A stretch of 64,000 nt of DNA from a bacterium. Lineage in GTDB: Bacteria; Spirochaetota; Spirochaetia; JABEVK01. The notes below the pieces were generated by a model. It saw only the letters and a list, made by a program, of their open reading frames with translations, was not told the DNA's origin and ran no database searches. The stretch is taken from the NCBI GenBank assembly GCA_021782055.1, contig JAJXVP010000001.1:1-64000 (forward strand), in the 5' to 3' direction. Shown one piece after another: positions 20,501-28,994 of this stretch. The translations under genes and the position numbers were made by a program. Numbering within the stretch: the stretch's first letter is position 1; each line of letters begins with the position of its first letter.

Positions 20501-20937
20501 ACCTGGCGGTTTCGCGTTTTTTAGACATCAGTTTGACTCATACCTTTACCAACAACCTTATGTATATGTACTTTCCGGGAATTGTTCAGAGCTTTGGCGT
20601 TCCCGGCTTGGCGACACGAAATTTTTTCACTGACGTGGCCAATTCTCTTGAATTGTGGAATCCCAGTGCCTTGCAATTGGGGGCCTTCAAGGCAAGTTCC
20701 ATTGCGCTGAACTTAACCCATTATATGGATGATTGGCAGATTCAACTCAACTATCAGGCCTCTCCCCAGATCCCCGTGGGGAGCACCCAGTATCAGTGGG
20801 TGAGTACACTTACCTTTTTGATTCAATGGTACCCCTTTCCGCAGGTCAAAGCCAATGTTCAGCAAGACAGTACCGGACAGTGGTCGAATCAGAACCCACA
20901 GACTCCCGGGGTACCCTATACGTATACCGGGAGTTGA
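17575..20937 (+). CDS. lptD: LptD/OstA-like outer membrane assembly protein
   Basis: 1120 residues. An N-terminal signal segment (FWFVIVGALVLVTGLGAG) is followed by an unusual SAP-like helix-loop-helix (about 30-75), an OstA/LptD-type periplasmic beta-jellyroll (about 105-225; note LSGGVHLIFKD and MTAKGHVVY), and a very long beta-strand region rich in aromatic and Thr/Ser/Asn residues forming the presumed outer-membrane barrel. A Ser/Ala-rich low-complexity loop lies near 575-625. LptD places lipopolysaccharide-type glycolipid at the cell surface. The start shares ATGA with the uvrA stop. The uvrA-lptD order is, from memory, as in Treponema. Family call good; true glycolipid substrate unknown. 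Confidence 0.85.
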   Translation: MRFWFVIVGALVLVTGLGAGEVKDSQSLPAPSWMDEAQKRDWKTASYEDLKAWAEQLGLNDTGTADDLRTRLGQSLGFTEITPVPNVEKKKKILTIESARSAGFIQVERTDGGRELHLSGGVHLIFKDNTKNVTHDIVCSELWYDQALGEMTAKGHVVYTLINGSSQDVFHGDSLTFRLSDAQGIFYGGSSTRQQTEQGVTLTFTYQGKTIKRSGNDVVVMDNGTITSSPARPPNYELKASKIWILAPGEWGIENAVLWLGRIPVFYFPFYFQPGDDFFFNPVLGFPGPSDPRGTYLQTTTYFLGQKKRDDSAMSFLQVAGSGGDVKRVQRGLFMVPGTPPPQPDHWILKTTNDLYTNLGYLNGVYAEMPGLAGLKTFNWWTTLGVTRTLDATGNPYQTSPFDPTLSPWSQFQWDQGYFGPWSFPLRWGAHVDGSNSLFTFKLEFYTDPSLYGQTFLNRSENFSLTTLLGLNTNTNTYTLPTIQSSLNWQLALTPQSMPLPWTFWNTLSLTRLEADAEWDQKTNGAYSSSSTSPSAYLYAPSLFTLPSISFSTGGKLLDFSGTSAAPVTVKSALISPWASSSAPASSENSDAPASSETTGSAKTIPASPLILPDLQQDLTIDKTVSGSTGSLSWTYSPTWRNETRYDTTQWVQPGQMNWAVQTQQWFLNQTADVNYQQSSLDKTWSLSEDVNLSQLGQKTWVLGSGLSPSQVLLDQQTDASNTQIQVYQTFSPTVNPLVSIPALAQSNVTYNLKSRLWSHSFSSWDTTSNTAVYQDLYWDGTPDSVPINNVSAKLNWVLLYPNPVFNSYLSWSNDLDPRPTNQSLSWNFAATQDWGSLTSTLTYRDIGNGWNPDPWVANVTWKPFANFSFSQDYTYDLVDEKPQSAISTLNLWGLQTKFTAQQTFPYSFNTVSKSWTQGTQMDFLDSELDFTWNNTWKSPYFWKGRAYTSLGLNASWLINLQQYTQMPLSVSYTFNLAVSRFLDISLTHTFTNNLMYMYFPGIVQSFGVPGLATRNFFTDVANSLELWNPSALQLGAFKASSIALNLTHYMDDWQIQLNYQASPQIPVGSTQYQWVSTLTFLIQWYPFPQVKANVQQDSTGQWSNQNPQTPGVPYTYTGS
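20902..20934 (+). terminator. Hairpin at the 3' end of lptD
   Basis: Arms ACTCCCGG (20902-20909) and CCGGGAGT (20927-20934) form a stable stem just before the lptD stop codon. There is no T-run behind it, so it may be a 3' stabiliser rather than a true terminator. Confidence 0.35.
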
Positions 20938-20941
20938 AATC

Positions 20942-20970
20942 TTGACGCACCTTAGGGCCTCTTCTACACT
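20942..20970 (+). promoter_or_regulatory. Sigma70-like promoter of phoH
   Basis: TTGACG (20942-20947), a 17-base spacer and TACACT (20965-20970). The proposed phoH start at 20982 is only eleven bases beyond the -10 box, so the leader would be very short. Confidence 0.6.
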
Positions 20971-20981
20971 AAAGGTGGGAG

Positions 20982-21941
20982 TTGCTTCTGCGTAGTACGG
21001 TAAAGGTTGTTCTTGAAGAAGGGAATTTTCTCAGTCAAATTTGCGCCTACGATGACAAAAACTTAAAGGCTTTGTCAGCGGTGCTGGGGGCACCTGTGTA
21101 TTCTTTTGGAAATGAGCTGCATTTTCAAAGTGATAACCCCCAAGCTCGCCAGCTTTTTGGAAATTTTATTAACGAACTGCAAAATCAAGTGAGTAAAGGC
21201 CGAATTTTAGATGAGAACTTGATTCATGGGTTGGATCAGGCCCTGCAGGCGACAGGAGATTCTTCGCTGAGGCTGTTTCAAGAAGAGGTTGTGAGCATCC
21301 CTCAGGGTTTGGGAAAAGTTTATCCCCGGGGGGTGAGTCAAGCGGAGTATGTTAAGGGAATCCGTGAACATGAGCTTTCGTTTGGCATTGGCCCTGCAGG
21401 AACAGGAAAGACCTATCTCGCCATGGCCATGGCGTTGTCCGAGGTCCTTTCGAAACGCCGACGGCGCTTGATTCTTTCTCGTCCGGTCGTTGAGGCGGGT
21501 GAAAGTTTGGGGTTTCTTCCGGGAGATCTTTCTCAAAAAATCAGCCCCTATTTAAGGCCCCTGTATGATGCCATGGAAGATTTGCTTCCTGGAGAAATCA
21601 TCAACCGCCTCGAAGAAAATCGCATTCTTGAGATAGCGCCGTTAGCCTACATGCGGGGCCGGAGCTTAAAAAACTGCTTTGTCATTTTGGATGAAGCCCA
21701 GAATACTACCCCCACGCAGATGAAAATGTTTTTGACACGGTTAGGCGAAGGATCAAAAGCGGTTATCACCGGGGATCCCACGCAAATTGATTTGCCACGT
21801 CACCAGGAGTCAGGTTTGGTTCATGCTCAAAAAGTTTTAGCCGATTTAAACGAAGTTCATTTCACAATTTTCGAAAAAAAAGATGTTGTCCGAAGCTCGT
21901 TGGTGAAACGGATCATCGAAGCGTATGACGCCCATGACTAA
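20982..21941 (+). CDS. phoH: PhoH-family P-loop ATPase
   Basis: 319 residues. The ATPase core has Walker A GPAGTGKTYLA (near residue 132), the Walker B region FVILDEAQNTT (about 231) and the conserved stretch LGFLPGDLSQKI between them. An N-terminal helix-rich extension (1-115) is usual for the PhoH/YbeZ branch. It is followed, with overlap, by ybeY, the normal partner in rRNA maturation and ribosome quality control. The start is a TTG at 20982 directly behind AAAGGTGGGAG; no ATG is available near the N terminus. Given the promoter position, part of that ribosome site may not be transcribed. Confidence 0.92.
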   Translation: MLLRSTVKVVLEEGNFLSQICAYDDKNLKALSAVLGAPVYSFGNELHFQSDNPQARQLFGNFINELQNQVSKGRILDENLIHGLDQALQATGDSSLRLFQEEVVSIPQGLGKVYPRGVSQAEYVKGIREHELSFGIGPAGTGKTYLAMAMALSEVLSKRRRRLILSRPVVEAGESLGFLPGDLSQKISPYLRPLYDAMEDLLPGEIINRLEENRILEIAPLAYMRGRSLKNCFVILDEAQNTTPTQMKMFLTRLGEGSKAVITGDPTQIDLPRHQESGLVHAQKVLADLNEVHFTIFEKKDVVRSSLVKRIIEAYDAHD

Positions 21942-22386
21942 CTTGCCGCGCGATTGTGTGATCACTTCAGAAGTTTTTTACCCTTGGTTAGAGGCTTACG
22001 AAAGTTTTGTCACTAACCTTTTTGAACTTTTGAACGTTTCGGGTTGGGAGCTGGGTATCCGCTTTGTTTCACTGGCAGAAATGCGCCTCCTCAACAGGGA
22101 TTTTCGCGGTAAGGATGAACCAACCGATGTCTTGTCGTTTGGAGAAGACCTTGTACTTCAACAGACGCCTTCGGTGTTAAAAGGAGACCTAGCCATCTGT
22201 GTCGAGCGCGTCTTTGAGCAAGCTAAGGATTTTGAAGTTACCCCCGAAGAAGAGCTCAAGCGAGTGACCCTTCATGGTTTTTTGCACCTTCAAGGGTGGG
22301 ACCACGAAACTAATTCTCCTGAGGAACCGATGTTAAAGCTTCAAGAGGAACTCCTGTCACGACTGCAAAAGGTTGTCATTCTGTGA
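21925..22386 (+). CDS. ybeY: Endoribonuclease YbeY (rRNA maturation)
   Basis: 153 residues, usual size. The zinc-binding motif HGFLHLQGWDH (H-x3-H-x5-H) lies near residue 110, and the family segment NRDFRGKDEPTDVLSF near residue 55. It processes 16S rRNA 3' ends and takes part in 70S quality control. Two ATG codons, 21925 and 21934, are in frame; both overlap the phoH stop region, so translation is coupled. The downstream gene begins at a GTG overlapping its stop. Confidence 0.96.
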   Translation: MTPMTNLPRDCVITSEVFYPWLEAYESFVTNLFELLNVSGWELGIRFVSLAEMRLLNRDFRGKDEPTDVLSFGEDLVLQQTPSVLKGDLAICVERVFEQAKDFEVTPEEELKRVTLHGFLHLQGWDHETNSPEEPMLKLQEELLSRLQKVVIL

Positions 22387-23183
22387 AAAACAAAAATTCT
22401 AAGCCTTGGTTTTCTCTGAGGAAGCAAGACAATCGTTCCTTAGAAAATCTCAATAACGAAGAAAAAGAAATGATTCAGGGGGTAGTGGAACTCGGAGACA
22501 CCACCGTAAAAGAGGTCATTGTGCCCCGGATTGATGTTGTATTTCTGTCAGCAAAAATTGCGTTCAAAGACCTGATGAATAAAATTACCGAAAGTGGCCA
22601 TTCACGTTTTCCTGTTTTTACCGAGACGATCGATAATGTCGTGGGTATCCTGTATGTGAAAGATCTTTTACGACATCTCGATCGCAACGCTTGGATCATC
22701 CCTGAAAACTTAGACCTCGTCTCGTTGGTGCGAAAAGCTTACTTTATTCCCGAGACAAAAAAACTCAACAGCCTTTTGCGGGAATTTCAACGAAAGCATG
22801 TCCATATTGCAGTAGCTGTGGATGAATATGGGGGTGTCTCGGGCATAGTCTGCTTAGAGGACATCATTGAAGAAATTGTGGGTGACATCCAAGATGAATT
22901 TGATGAGGATACCGAAGTCATCCTTGAAATTGGTGAACGCACTTACCTATGCGATGCCCGGGTAAGTATCGAAGAATTGAATCAATCCTTGGGCCTAACA
23001 CTCCCTAATGATAACTTTGATACTCTGGGGGGCTTTGTCTTCGATTTGTTTGGAAAAATCCCCGTGCGGTTTGAAAAAGTTTCCTGGGGAGAAGCGGATT
23101 TTGTGATCCAGAGCATGGATGGGTACAAAATCAAAACCGTGAAGGTAATTTTAAAGGATTCTGACAATGTCCCGTCCCTCTAG
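22383..23183 (+). CDS. CorC-like CBS-domain protein
   Basis: 266 residues: a short charged N terminus, two CBS domains (about 45-165, with VPRIDVVFL and VDEYGGVSGIVCLEDIIEEIVGDI type motifs) and a C-terminal CorC/HlyC transporter-associated domain (about 180-262). It lacks the DUF21 membrane domain, so it is a soluble CorC-type protein, a family linked to Mg2+/Co2+ homeostasis and often placed behind ybeY. The GTG start overlaps the ybeY stop. Ligand of the CBS pair is not readable. Confidence 0.88.
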   Translation: MKNKNSKPWFSLRKQDNRSLENLNNEEKEMIQGVVELGDTTVKEVIVPRIDVVFLSAKIAFKDLMNKITESGHSRFPVFTETIDNVVGILYVKDLLRHLDRNAWIIPENLDLVSLVRKAYFIPETKKLNSLLREFQRKHVHIAVAVDEYGGVSGIVCLEDIIEEIVGDIQDEFDEDTEVILEIGERTYLCDARVSIEELNQSLGLTLPNDNFDTLGGFVFDLFGKIPVRFEKVSWGEADFVIQSMDGYKIKTVKVILKDSDNVPSL

Positions 23184-25203
23184 AGCTCTGCTGCTGACGG
23201 TTTATTTTTTGCTGTGTAGCCTGTCGGGGTTTGCGCAGACTGCTACCCAGGATTTTCACCAAGGACAAAGAGCGTTTGAACAAGGCGACTCTTGGCAAGC
23301 CATTGCTGCTTTTCGACGGGCCTTGAACATCAACCCTCACTACCAAGACGCCTTGCAAGGGATGGCTCAGGCCTATTTTTCGCTAGGGGATTACGATGAA
23401 GCTTCCCGTTTTGTCGATCAAGCCCTGAATTTGGGTCGTCTGTCGGTACCGTTGCGACTCTTACGCGGGCGAGTACTTTTGGGCCAAGGAAAACTCGACG
23501 AAGCTTTGGCGATTTTTCGTGACGTTCAAGCTCAAGATCCGCAAAATCGGGGCGCTCGCTTCGGAATTGCTGAGTATGAGGTTATGAAGGGGCGCCTGGG
23601 CTATGCCACGCGACTCTTTAACCAACTGCGGCGAGAAGATCCCTCGGATTTACGGGCAGAGCTTTCTTTGATGTACATTGCCGAAGACCAAAATGATCAG
23701 CTAACGTTCGAGAAAGCTTTTCAAGATGCCCTGGACTACCATTCTTCTCAGCCACAGGTCCACGAAGCAGCGGCACAGTTTGCCTATCAGAACGGTGACA
23801 CTGCTCGGGCGATGCGAGAGCTAGACCAGGCTTTAGTGTTGAATCCTCACTCCCCCGAGCTGTGGCAATTTCAAGCTCAGCTCTTTTTAGGAGACAAACG
23901 AGACTCCCGTGCCATTCAAACTTTAGATGAACATGTACTTAAAGGCGAAGGCGCCAAAAACCCACAAGGCTGGTACCTCCGAGCCCTTGCCGAAGAGGCC
24001 TTAGACCATGTCAGCGAGGCCCTGACGGCCTTCAGGATGGCTTTGCGCTTTGCTCCCGATAATGAGACCTACCGCTTTGCGCTCGAGGATCTCTTACGGC
24101 GAAAAACCTCACCTGATAGCCCCCTAAGAGCCGAAGAAGCTCAGTTCCATTTTCGAAAAGCGCGCGAGCTAGAACAACAAAATTACGACACCGAAGCCTT
24201 GGCCGAATACCGGCGAGGGTTGTTGGTGGCACCATTGGATATCTCGGCTCGCGAAGAACGGGCAGGGCTTTTTCAACAGGCTGGTTTTGCGACCAGTGCC
24301 CTACAAGAGCTAGAAACTGTGGCTCACTTGCATCCCGACTACAAAAAAATCTCGTTTTTGGATCAGCTGGAAATTCAAAAAAGCCTCTATGAACAAAGTT
24401 TGCCGGCACAGTGGGGTCTGACTCTAAAAGATCTCGATGCCTTAGACAGCACGGGAACTTCGAACTTTTACCGTCCCTTCAGAGTGGGACTCTTTTATGT
24501 TCCCTCGGCGTCACGAACCGCCTCGTACCAAGGTGATACCTTTTTAGCCGAGGATTTTGCCGATGAGCTGACTGTCTCACGGATGATTGACCTTGAACCT
24601 TCTGCGAATCAGCGGCGCGCCCATGCGGTTTCGGGATTTAACGAGGCTTTTGCTCGTTCGCGCCAGGCAGGTCAAGAGTTTTTTATCCTGCTGACCGTCC
24701 GAGAGGGGCAACGAGATTTCTCGGCAGTGGCGCGGCTTTGCCTTACCCGGACGGGGCGTACGGTTCAAGAGTTTCCGGTCTATAAAAAAGGCTTAGAGCC
24801 TGATACCAAGGGCTTATACGATTTAGCGCAACAAATTTTAGCGACCTTTCCCCTGCGCGGAAGTATCCTTCAGCGAAACGATGACCAGGCTCTGGTCAAC
24901 TTAGGAACCAGGGATGGCTTGGCTCCTGGTCAAAGCTATGAAGTTCTTCGCAATGGTTCAGGCCAGCTCACCGGTGACGCCTCTTGGGTTGCCGTAAATG
25001 CCGAAGATAAGTTAGGGACCTGGAAGGTTAGCTCAGCTTCCGATTGGGTCTCAGAAGGACAACTCTCAAAAGCTGGCTTTTTTGACACCATCGTTCCCGG
25101 TGACGAGGTGATTCTTGTTCCTCCGGCTCAGCCTTCGGCTCTTCCACCGCCCTTACCGGTCTCTGCACGACTTCAACGGTCACTCTTGGGGCTCCGAGGT
25201 TGA
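23167..25203 (+). CDS. Exported TPR protein with C-terminal beta domain
   Basis: 678 residues with a signal peptide (LLLTVYFLLCSLSGFAQ). The first 400 residues are a chain of TPR repeats (for example 'AIAAFRRALNINPHYQDAL' near 39-57 and repeated 34-residue units). The C-terminal third (about 430-665) is a different, beta-rich domain including 'LVNLGTRDGLAPGQSYEVLR', which resembles short beta modules of cell-envelope proteins. Its start overlaps corC by 17 bases and its stop overlaps the -35 box of the gap promoter. Probably a periplasmic or outer-membrane-associated scaffold; function not assigned. Confidence 0.8.
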   Translation: MSRPSRALLLTVYFLLCSLSGFAQTATQDFHQGQRAFEQGDSWQAIAAFRRALNINPHYQDALQGMAQAYFSLGDYDEASRFVDQALNLGRLSVPLRLLRGRVLLGQGKLDEALAIFRDVQAQDPQNRGARFGIAEYEVMKGRLGYATRLFNQLRREDPSDLRAELSLMYIAEDQNDQLTFEKAFQDALDYHSSQPQVHEAAAQFAYQNGDTARAMRELDQALVLNPHSPELWQFQAQLFLGDKRDSRAIQTLDEHVLKGEGAKNPQGWYLRALAEEALDHVSEALTAFRMALRFAPDNETYRFALEDLLRRKTSPDSPLRAEEAQFHFRKARELEQQNYDTEALAEYRRGLLVAPLDISAREERAGLFQQAGFATSALQELETVAHLHPDYKKISFLDQLEIQKSLYEQSLPAQWGLTLKDLDALDSTGTSNFYRPFRVGLFYVPSASRTASYQGDTFLAEDFADELTVSRMIDLEPSANQRRAHAVSGFNEAFARSRQAGQEFFILLTVREGQRDFSAVARLCLTRTGRTVQEFPVYKKGLEPDTKGLYDLAQQILATFPLRGSILQRNDDQALVNLGTRDGLAPGQSYEVLRNGSGQLTGDASWVAVNAEDKLGTWKVSSASDWVSEGQLSKAGFFDTIVPGDEVILVPPAQPSALPPPLPVSARLQRSLLGLRG

Positions 25204-25229
25204 CATAGTCCGCATTTTTTCTCTAGAAT
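25200..25229 (+). promoter_or_regulatory. Sigma70-like promoter of gap
   Basis: TTGACA (25200-25205), an 18-base spacer containing a T6 run, and TAGAAT (25224-25229). The -35 box overlaps the stop codon of the preceding TPR gene. A leader of about 30 bases follows with GGAGG before the ATG. Confidence 0.75.
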
Positions 25230-25239
25230 GAATCGTTAA

Positions 25240-26340
<1,101 letters not shown>

Positions 26341-26360
26341 GATTTTGAGTACGTTGTTCT

Positions 26361-26393
26361 AAAAAAAAGGCCTCCGCAAGGGGGCCTTTTTAC
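26361..26393 (+). terminator. Terminator or attenuator between gap and pgk
   Basis: AAAAAAGGCC, a loop of about ten bases, GGCCTTTTT. GC-rich stem with a T5 tail, ending just before the pgk ribosome site. Partial read-through would give more gap than pgk mRNA. Confidence 0.75.
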
Positions 26394-26408
26394 CAAGAGG
26401 AGGGCAAA

Positions 26409-27668
26409 ATGATTAAGACAATTAAGGATGTTTCCGTTCAGGGCAAGCGCATCATTATGCGTGTAGATTTTAACGTCCCCATGAAAGACGGTAAGGTGCA
26501 GGATGATACCCGCATAGTCGCGGCTCTGCCCTCGATCCGTTATCTGTTAGAGCAGGGCGTTAAGAGTATTGTCCTCATGAGTCACCTGGGCGACCCCAAA
26601 AAAGACGCCAAAAAAGCCAAAGAAAAGGCCGAAAAAGACGGAAAAGAATTTGATGAGGCGAAGTACATTGCCGGAAAACATCGCATGAAGCCTGTCGCCG
26701 AGTATTTAGCTGGCAAGCTGGGAAAGCCTGTGGTGTTTGCCGGTGAGGACTCCTGCTTCGGTAAAAAGGCTCTGATCGAGTCACAGCCGGATGGCACGGT
26801 GTTGATGCTCGAAAATACCCGTTTTCATAAAGAAGAAACCAGTGAAGACCCGGCCGAACGGGATAAGTTGGCTAAGGAACTGGCGAGCTACGGCGAAATC
26901 TTTGTTAATGACGCCTTTGGAACCGCCCACCGGGATCACGCTTCGACGGCCTCGATCGCCAAATTCCTGAAAGTCAGCGTTGGTGGCTTCCTCATGGAAA
27001 AAGAAGTGGCCTACCTGGAACCCATTGTCGTTAACCCCGGAAAACCCATGGTCGCCATCATTGGTGGTGCCAAGGTCAGTTCAAAAATCGCTGTTTTAGA
27101 AAGCCTTTTGAAGAACGCCGCCGCTTTGATCATTGGTGGAGGGATGGCTTATACCTTTTTGAAGGCTCAAGGCCACAAGATTGGTAAGTCTCTCGTCGAG
27201 GATGATCAGCTGGATACCGCTAAGAAAGTTTTAGAGGCCGCCAAAAAATCGGGCACTGAAATTGTTCTTCCCCTTGACCATGTTGGTTCTGAAAAATTTG
27301 ACCCTGCGGCTCCCGCTGTTGCCATCAACGGTATCGATATCCCTGACAACCTGATGGGTATGGATGTTGGGCCCAAGACTCTTGAGGCCTATAAAGCGGT
27401 TTTGGCAAAAGCAAAGACGGTAGTTTGGAACGGGCCCGTGGGGGTTTTTGAGTTTGATTCCTTTGCGAAAGGGACAGGTGAAGTCGCCAAGCTCGTCGCG
27501 GAGGCTACAAGCAAAGGGGCAATAACCGTGGTTGGCGGTGGTGACTCTGTGGCTGCGGTCAACAAATTTGGTCTGGCAGACAAGATGAGTCACGTCTCTA
27601 CCGGGGGCGGGGCTTCGTTGGAATTGTTAGAAGGCAAGAAACTCCCCGGCATCGAAGTGTGCCGGTAA
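26409..27668 (+). CDS. pgk: Phosphoglycerate kinase
   Basis: 419 residues. Makes ATP from 1,3-bisphosphoglycerate. The signature RVDFNVPMKDG is near residue 18, the hinge/nucleotide motifs MVAIIGGAKVSSKI (about 214) and GGGDSVAAV (about 377) are present. A Lys-rich insertion of about 25 residues (roughly 61-90, 'DPKKDAKKAKEKAEKDGKE') sits after SHLGDP, making it longer than compact bacterial enzymes; similar insertions occur in some bacterial PGKs. AGGAGG precedes the ATG. tpiA follows with 17 bases between. Confidence 0.97.
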   Translation: MIKTIKDVSVQGKRIIMRVDFNVPMKDGKVQDDTRIVAALPSIRYLLEQGVKSIVLMSHLGDPKKDAKKAKEKAEKDGKEFDEAKYIAGKHRMKPVAEYLAGKLGKPVVFAGEDSCFGKKALIESQPDGTVLMLENTRFHKEETSEDPAERDKLAKELASYGEIFVNDAFGTAHRDHASTASIAKFLKVSVGGFLMEKEVAYLEPIVVNPGKPMVAIIGGAKVSSKIAVLESLLKNAAALIIGGGMAYTFLKAQGHKIGKSLVEDDQLDTAKKVLEAAKKSGTEIVLPLDHVGSEKFDPAAPAVAINGIDIPDNLMGMDVGPKTLEAYKAVLAKAKTVVWNGPVGVFEFDSFAKGTGEVAKLVAEATSKGAITVVGGGDSVAAVNKFGLADKMSHVSTGGGASLELLEGKKLPGIEVCR

Positions 27669-27685
27669 ATACAAAGGAAGAAGTT

Positions 27686-28438
27686 ATGCGTCAAAAATTT
27701 ATTGCCGGGAACTGGAAGCTATGGGGGACCTTGGATCAAGCAAAAGCCCTAGTTTCGGCGTTGGCTCCCGCGTTGAAAAGCTCGAAAAATCGGTTTTTGG
27801 TCGCTCCTCCCTATACAGCTTTGGCCGCGGTCAAAGAGCTGACGAAAGGCACAGGTCTGTTAGTTGGGGCCCAAGATTGTTCCAGCTTAGAATCTGGTGC
27901 ACGGACGGGGGAAATTTCGGTCCTAATGCTTAAGGAGCTTGGGGTTGATGCCGTCATTTTGGGGCACTCGGAACGTCGCCAGTTTCATGGAGAAACCGAT
28001 AAACTGGTCAATGAAAAAATTAAGCTTGTTCTTAAACACGGTCTTGAGGTTATTTACTGTAACGGAGAAACCTTGGCGGAGCGTGAAGCGGGAAAGGCTG
28101 CCGAAGTGGTGATCCGTCAAACCAAAGAAGCCTTTGCTGGCATTTCTGAAGAAGACTTGAAAAAAATCACCATCGCCTATGAACCCGTTTGGGCCATTGG
28201 TACCGGAAAGACCGCAACTCCCCAGGATGCCAACGAGATTCATCAGGTCATTCGTCAAACCGTCAAAGAACTCTATTCAAAGGCCGCCGCAGATGCTATG
28301 ATTATTCAATACGGCGGTTCCGTCAAACCCGAGAATGTCAAGGATTTGATGGCTATGCCAGATATTGACGGGGCTTTGGTGGGAGGCGCTTCGCTCAAAG
28401 CGGAGACCTTCCTTCCGATCTGTCTGTTTGATCAATAA
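27686..28438 (+). CDS. tpiA: Triosephosphate isomerase
   Basis: 250 residues. Catalytic residues are all visible: Asn9 and Lys11 in AGNWKL, His in LGHSERR (about residue 94) and Glu in AYEPVWAIGTG (about 167), with the phosphate loop YGGSVKPEN near 212. The start at 27686 is preceded by AAGGAAG; a GTG nine codons earlier overlaps pgk and is not needed. Third gene of the glycolytic block. Confidence 0.97.
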   Translation: MRQKFIAGNWKLWGTLDQAKALVSALAPALKSSKNRFLVAPPYTALAAVKELTKGTGLLVGAQDCSSLESGARTGEISVLMLKELGVDAVILGHSERRQFHGETDKLVNEKIKLVLKHGLEVIYCNGETLAEREAGKAAEVVIRQTKEAFAGISEEDLKKITIAYEPVWAIGTGKTATPQDANEIHQVIRQTVKELYSKAAADAMIIQYGGSVKPENVKDLMAMPDIDGALVGGASLKAETFLPICLFDQ

Positions 28439-28455
28439 TTATCGGGAGTTTACTC

Positions 28456-28848
28456 ATGGGGATTCTTGAAGGCATTCTCTTGGTGCTTTTTGTCATAATT
28501 GCTGTCTTACTCGTCTTGATGGTTCTTATTCAAGACGACCAAGGGGACGGCCTCACAGGAATGTTTGGTGGAGGCAGTTCAACCACTTTTGGCTCTCGGG
28601 CCGGTAACGTCTTAACCAAGACGACGTCAATCTTGGGCACTCTATTTATGATTCTTGCCTTTGTGTTGGCGTTTATGTTCAAGACCCCGATGACCGGCGA
28701 TGTGGCGGCTGCGGCTCGTTTGCAAAGTCAATCCCAGGCGGATTGGTGGGAAGCGAAAGCCCCCGCACCTGTGTTGCAACCGGCTCAGGCCCCTAAGACT
28801 GCTCCGGCAACTAGTACCGTTCCTGCAAAAACCGCTCCTTCGAAGTAA
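28456..28848 (+). CDS. secG: Preprotein translocase subunit SecG
   Basis: 130 residues: two membrane helices (about 3-23 and 55-75) joined by the conserved Gly-rich loop LIQDDQGDGLTGMFGGG...FGSRAG, as in SecG. A hydrophilic Ala/Pro/Lys-rich tail (about 95-130) extends beyond the usual protein. It forms part of SecYEG in the inner membrane. The short gap to tpiA and the terminator behind it make it the last gene of the gap-pgk-tpiA-secG transcript, a common order in bacteria. Confidence 0.9.
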   Translation: MGILEGILLVLFVIIAVLLVLMVLIQDDQGDGLTGMFGGGSSTTFGSRAGNVLTKTTSILGTLFMILAFVLAFMFKTPMTGDVAAAARLQSQSQADWWEAKAPAPVLQPAQAPKTAPATSTVPAKTAPSK

Positions 28849-28875
28849 CAAGATCCTTTGTCTATTGTTTACTCA

Positions 28876-28911
28876 ACAACCCTGGGCTGATGTTCAGACC
28901 AGGGTTTTTTC
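28876..28911 (+). terminator. Intrinsic terminator after secG
   Basis: ACCCTGG ... CCAGGGT stem with a loop of about twelve bases, followed by T6. The T-run is immediately followed by the -35 box of the next gene. Confidence 0.85.
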
Positions 28912-28940
28912 TTGACAGGGGGAAGTCCCCCTGATACTGT
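28912..28940 (+). promoter_or_regulatory. Promoter of the parvulin gene with internal inverted repeat
   Basis: TTGACA (28912-28917), 17 bases, TACTGT (28935-28940). An inverted repeat AGGGGG-AAGT-CCCCCT (28917-28932) fills the spacer and is a candidate operator. Confidence 0.55.
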
Positions 28941-28947
28941 GTTGGCG

Positions 28948-28972
28948 AAATCTTAGGTTCACCTTAAGATTT
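28948..28972 (+). promoter_or_regulatory. 5' leader hairpin of the parvulin gene
   Basis: AAATCTTAGGT-TC-ACCTTAAGATTT forms an 11-base-pair stem with one bulged base, lying between the predicted transcript start and the ribosome site AAAGGA. It could affect mRNA stability or translation. Confidence 0.4.
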
Positions 28973-28994
28973 TCAAAGGCAAAGAAAGGATTTT

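Noticed and set aside
26640..26720. Lys-rich insertion in PGK as a frameshift or assembly error
   Set aside because: The frame stays open and conserved motifs continue on both sides; such insertions occur in the family.
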